Shown here piece by piece: positions 61,253-64,000 of a stretch of 64,000 bases of DNA. How positions within the stretch are numbered: position 1 is the first letter of the stretch; every line of letters begins with the position of its first letter. The notes beneath the pieces were generated by a model that was not told where the DNA came from, made no database searches, and saw only the letters and a list, made by a program, of their open reading frames with translations. Location: contig NZ_JABWGN010000005.1 in the NCBI RefSeq assembly GCF_013363975.1, positions 62,001 through 126,000 on the forward strand, given 5' to 3'. The DNA is from Nonomuraea montanisoli (GTDB lineage Bacteria; Actinomycetota; Actinomycetes; Streptosporangiales; Streptosporangiaceae). The position numbers and the translations under genes were made by a program.

Positions 61253-62736
61253 CGAAGGAGCGTGAAGCCCTGGACGAGAGCCGGTCGATGTCGTCGGCGC
61301 CCAGACCGAGTCATGATCTCAGAGTCCCGCCCGGCGTGGTGGCGACGGCCGAGCGCGGCCTGGCCGGCGGCGGCCGCCCCCGCAAGCGCGTGCTCGTCAT
61401 CGGGGGCGGCATGGCCGGCCTGGTGGCCGCGTACGAGCTGATGCGCCAGGGGCACGAGCCCGTCGTGCTGGAGGCCCAGCAGCGGGTGGGCGGGCGCGTG
61501 CTCACGCTGCGCGGGTTCGCGCCCGGCCTGTACGCCGAGGCGGGCGCGATGCGCATCCCCCGCGTGCACGACCTCACGCTCGCCTACTGCGCGAAGTTCG
61601 GCCTCAAGCTGCGGCCGTTCGTCATGGGCAACCCCGCCGCCCTGGCCTACATCCAGGGCGTCAGGACCACGCTCGGGCAGCTCAACGACAACCCCGGGAT
61701 CGTCGACTTCGGCCTGGCCGAGCACGAGCGCGGCCGCACCTACGAGGACCTCTGGCGCACCGCCACCCAGGAGATCCACGAGCTGTACGAGCGGGAGGGC
61801 GAGAACGCGCTCGACCGCATCTGCGCCGAGTACGACCGCTACTCCATCCGCAGCTTCCTGCACGAGCGCGGGTTCTCCGAGGGCGCCATCGAGCTCTACG
61901 GCGTCATGAGCTTCCGGGAGGCCAACCTCAACGCGGCGGTCATCGAGCAGTTCCGCGAGATCATCGGGCGGGCGTTCGAGGACATGCAGGAGATCGAGGG
62001 CGGCTGCGACCTGCTGCCGACCGCCTTCTACCACGAGCTCAGGAACCACGTCCGCTTCGGCCACGAGGTCACCGCCATCGAGCAGGACGACCACTCGGTG
62101 ACCCTGCACGTCCGCACCGCCTCGGGCCGCACGACGTTCACCGGCGACCACGCGATCTGCACGATCCCGTTCTCGGTGCTGCGCGACGTCGAGACCAGGC
62201 CCGCCTTCTCGCGCCGCAAGCAGCGCGCCATCCGCGAGCTGCACTACAACGCCTCCACCAAGATCCTGTTCCAGGTACGGCGGCCGTTCTGGGAGCGCGG
62301 CGACGGCATCGTCGGCGGCACCACGGTCACCGACCTGCCGATCCGGCGCATCTGCTACCCCTCGCACCCCGCGCCGGGCGACGAGCGGGCGGTGCTGCTG
62401 GCCAGCTACACCTGGGGCCAGGACGCGCTGCGCTGGGGCGCGATGTCCCCACAGAAGCGGATCGAGCAGGCGCTGGAGGACGTCGCCAAGATCCACCCCG
62501 AGATCCACGACCACTTCGAGTTCGGCGTCACCCACTCCTGGTACAACGACCCCTACGCGGCCGGGGCGTTCGCCCTGTTCGAGCCGCATCAGCAGACCAG
62601 CCTGCACGACGCGATCGTCGCGCCGGAGGGGCGGGTGCACTTCGCGGGCGAGCACTGTTCGCTGTGGCACGCGTGGATCGAGGGGGCGCTGGAGTCGGGG
62701 CTGAGCGCGGCACAGGCGGTGCACGAGGCGCCCTGA
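61246..62736 (+). CDS. Flavin-containing amine oxidase
   Basis: The 496-residue flavoprotein has the GGGMAGLVAAYELMRQGHEP motif (about 53-72), the flavin-binding VGGRVLTLRG, and HFAGEHCSLWHAWIEGALES at the C-terminus, which matches the FAD-binding end of monoamine and L-amino-acid oxidases. It should oxidise an amine or L-amino acid to the imine with H2O2 formation. The frame begins at GTG 61246 inside a 40-nt palindrome. ATG 61288 is a likely alternative start that would clear the palindrome and lose only 14 unconserved residues. Confidence 0.88.
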   Translation: MTTKEREALDESRSMSSAPRPSHDLRVPPGVVATAERGLAGGGRPRKRVLVIGGGMAGLVAAYELMRQGHEPVVLEAQQRVGGRVLTLRGFAPGLYAEAGAMRIPRVHDLTLAYCAKFGLKLRPFVMGNPAALAYIQGVRTTLGQLNDNPGIVDFGLAEHERGRTYEDLWRTATQEIHELYEREGENALDRICAEYDRYSIRSFLHERGFSEGAIELYGVMSFREANLNAAVIEQFREIIGRAFEDMQEIEGGCDLLPTAFYHELRNHVRFGHEVTAIEQDDHSVTLHVRTASGRTTFTGDHAICTIPFSVLRDVETRPAFSRRKQRAIRELHYNASTKILFQVRRPFWERGDGIVGGTTVTDLPIRRICYPSHPAPGDERAVLLASYTWGQDALRWGAMSPQKRIEQALEDVAKIHPEIHDHFEFGVTHSWYNDPYAAGAFALFEPHQQTSLHDAIVAPEGRVHFAGEHCSLWHAWIEGALESGLSAAQAVHEAP

Positions 62737-62757
62737 CCCCGGCCCGCGGGTGCGGGT

Positions 62758-63041
62758 CAGTGCGCGGCGGGGCGGACGCTGTCGGCGTAGTGGCGCAGAT
62801 GGGCGGCGGCCGTGGTGAGGTCGGCGGCGGCGGTCGTGCAGGCGGCCAGGTGGGCGTTCACCGCATGGCGCAGCCAGCGCGGCGCGACGCCGCCCGCCTC
62901 CAGCCGCTCGCTGATCTCACGCAGGCGCTCGGCGCACTCGGCCAGCGCGCGGGCGTCGGTCTCCAGCACGACCGCGTGCGCGGTGATCGGCGCGGGATCG
63001 GCCGGACGCCGGGCCGGTCGCCGAGCGGGGGGACGGCGCAT
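62758..63041 (-). CDS. Small helical protein of unknown function
   Basis: The 94-residue protein has an Arg/Pro-rich start (RRPPARRPARRPADPA) and two predicted helices (ALAECAERLREISERLEAGG, then TTAAADLTTAAAHLRHYAD). I cannot name its family with confidence. It is followed by 38 bp and the partial gene at the right edge on the same strand, which reads first, so the two may be co-transcribed. Confidence 0.55.
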
Positions 63042-63079
63042 GTGGACCTCCGATCAGAGGGTGGAGTGTGCTGCCGGGC

Positions 63080-64000
63080 TCAGGTGGTCGGCACCGGGAC
63101 GGCGGCGTCACGGAGGGTCCGGCGGGCGGTGGCCGACAGGCAGAGCAGCGGGCGGGCGCCGTCGAGACCCAGGTCGCGGAGCAGGCGGGCCAGCGGGTGG
63201 GCCGACCCGGGCGCGACGGTGAGCCGGAGCCAGGGCGCGGGGTGCAGCAGAGCCCGGCCGCGGGCCCGAACACAGGAGCGCAGCGTCGTGCCCGCGGCCC
63301 GCGCGTAGCCGACCAGGTCGCGCTCGCTCACCGGCAGCCCGGGACCGAGCCGCCCGCCCAGGACGAGCAGCCACTCCCCCGCAGCGGCGCTCCCGGCCGC
63401 GCTGTCCCCGTAAGCCCCGGCCCGAGAGGCTCCGCCGAGTCCGGCGGTGATGCGGGCGAGCCCCCTGGCCAGCCCGAACTCCAGCGGCAGCAGCGACGGC
63501 TCGCCGCCCCACAGCCGCGGCGCCAGGGCGGCGACGACGGCGGTGTCCACCACGGAGCCGGCCAGGAAGACGCCCGAGCGCCGCCGGTCGGCCCCGCGCA
63601 CCAGGTCGTACCAGCCGAGCGGCCCCCGGGCCCGCCACGGGCCGGGCACGACGACGCCGACGTGGAGCTCGCGGTGGACGCCCACGCTCGTGCGCCGGTT
63701 CCAGGCGGCGTGCACGGCGACGAGGGCGCGGCCGGCGACCCGCACGGCGGGGCCGAGCCCGGTCCCCTCCAGGAGCGCCGCCGCCACCGCCGGGTTCGCG
63801 GCGAAGTACGCGGTGAGCGCGCCGCCGTCCTGGCACCGGATCGGCAGCTCCACCCGGCCGCCCGGGCCGGGCACCGCGTGGGTGGGGACGGTGAGGAAGG
63901 GGAACCCCTCGGGTTCGGGCGGGTGGTCGAACAGCCGGTAGACCTGCGAGCGCACGACCGGCCCCCGGTACGGCGCGAGACGCCCGTCGATGTGGTCGCG
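63080..64000 (-). CDS. Protein of unknown function, cut by the right edge
   Basis: The frame is open through the right edge: codons upstream of GTG 63955 read DHIDGRLAPYRGPVV, which looks coding, so the true start is probably outside the window. At least 306 residues are visible. Features are VPTHAVPGPGGRVELPIRCQ, GPWRARGPLGWYDLVRGADR and a Gly-rich central part without membrane segments. No catalytic motif could be recognised. High GC codon bias supports coding. Confidence 0.6.
   Translation of the reverse strand, partial: RDHIDGRLAPYRGPVVRSQVYRLFDHPPEPEGFPFLTVPTHAVPGPGGRVELPIRCQDGGALTAYFAANPAVAAALLEGTGLGPAVRVAGRALVAVHAAWNRRTSVGVHRELHVGVVVPGPWRARGPLGWYDLVRGADRRRSGVFLAGSVVDTAVVAALAPRLWGGEPSLLPLEFGLARGLARITAGLGGASRAGAYGDSAAGSAAAGEWLLVLGGRLGPGLPVSERDLVGYARAAGTTLRSCVRARGRALLHPAPWLRLTVAPGSAHPLARLLRDLGLDGARPLLCLSATARRTLRDAAVPVPTT

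Overview
The window is GC-rich, with codon third positions almost all G or C, frequent GTG starts, many GTGA/ATGA start-stop overlaps and leaderless-looking promoters. It carries actinobacterial families (MarP, ECF41 sigma factor, SARP, WXG100, PPOX/F420-type protein) and a tRNA-Glu-Asp-Phe cluster. This points to a filamentous actinomycete, perhaps of the Streptosporangiales (inference; there is no 16S gene here).

Layout. 1-4.8 kb: 3' part of a MarP-like protease, a FAD monooxygenase with a divergent LysR regulator, and an ECF41 sigma factor with a likely partner reductase and a readable self-promoter. 4.9-6.9 kb: a secreted ricin-type lectin, a YefM/YoeB toxin-antitoxin pair with the classical double TGTACA operator, two decayed gene remnants and three tRNAs. 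6.9-11.8 kb: ordinary chromosomal genes (metallophosphoesterase, small zincin, MFS, PspC, acyl-CoA dehydrogenase). 11.8-25.7 kb: a type-VII-secretion-like locus (SseB-like protein, small protein, YbaB-like protein, WXG100-like protein, a 3528-residue giant protein with a CpnT-like N-terminus, and two paralogous small proteins). 25.8-26.75 kb: tRNA-Lys and a 30-nt copy of its 3' half enclosing two truncated genes, like the scar of an integrated element.

26.8-39.1 kb: an eleven-gene minus-strand operon plus a divergent GntR regulator, apparently for L-fucose. A GH29 fucosidase with an F-type lectin domain releases fucose, an RbsABC-type system imports it, and mutarotase, dehydrogenase, lactonase, dehydratase, second dehydrogenase and FAH-family hydrolase take it through the non-phosphorylative route to pyruvate and lactate. 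39.2-49.2 kb: unrelated small units: a P-loop kinase, MFS with a divergent HxlR-peroxiredoxin fusion, SRPBCC protein with TetR, TetR with alpha/beta hydrolase, and a secreted Asp-box propeller.

49.2-56.8 kb: a Ser/Thr kinase, then a tightly coupled minus-strand cassette of SARP regulator, a 59-residue peptide with eight cysteines, a TlpA/MauD-like thioredoxin-fold protein, an ABC exporter and an S26 signal peptidase. I read this as a system that makes, oxidises, exports and cleaves a disulfide-rich peptide. An 11-bp direct repeat of SARP type lies upstream of the peptide gene and a strong hairpin follows it. 57-64 kb: NmrA-like, PPOX-class and haloalkane-dehalogenase genes, an IclR-controlled KDG-dehydratase-like gene, an internally deleted ABC ATPase pseudogene, a flavin amine oxidase preceded by a 40-nt perfect palindrome, and a gene cut by the right edge.

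The best candidates for an undescribed system are the giant-protein locus (11.8-25.7 kb) and the cysteine-rich peptide cassette (50.7-56.8 kb). No CRISPR array, transposase, integrase or origin was seen.
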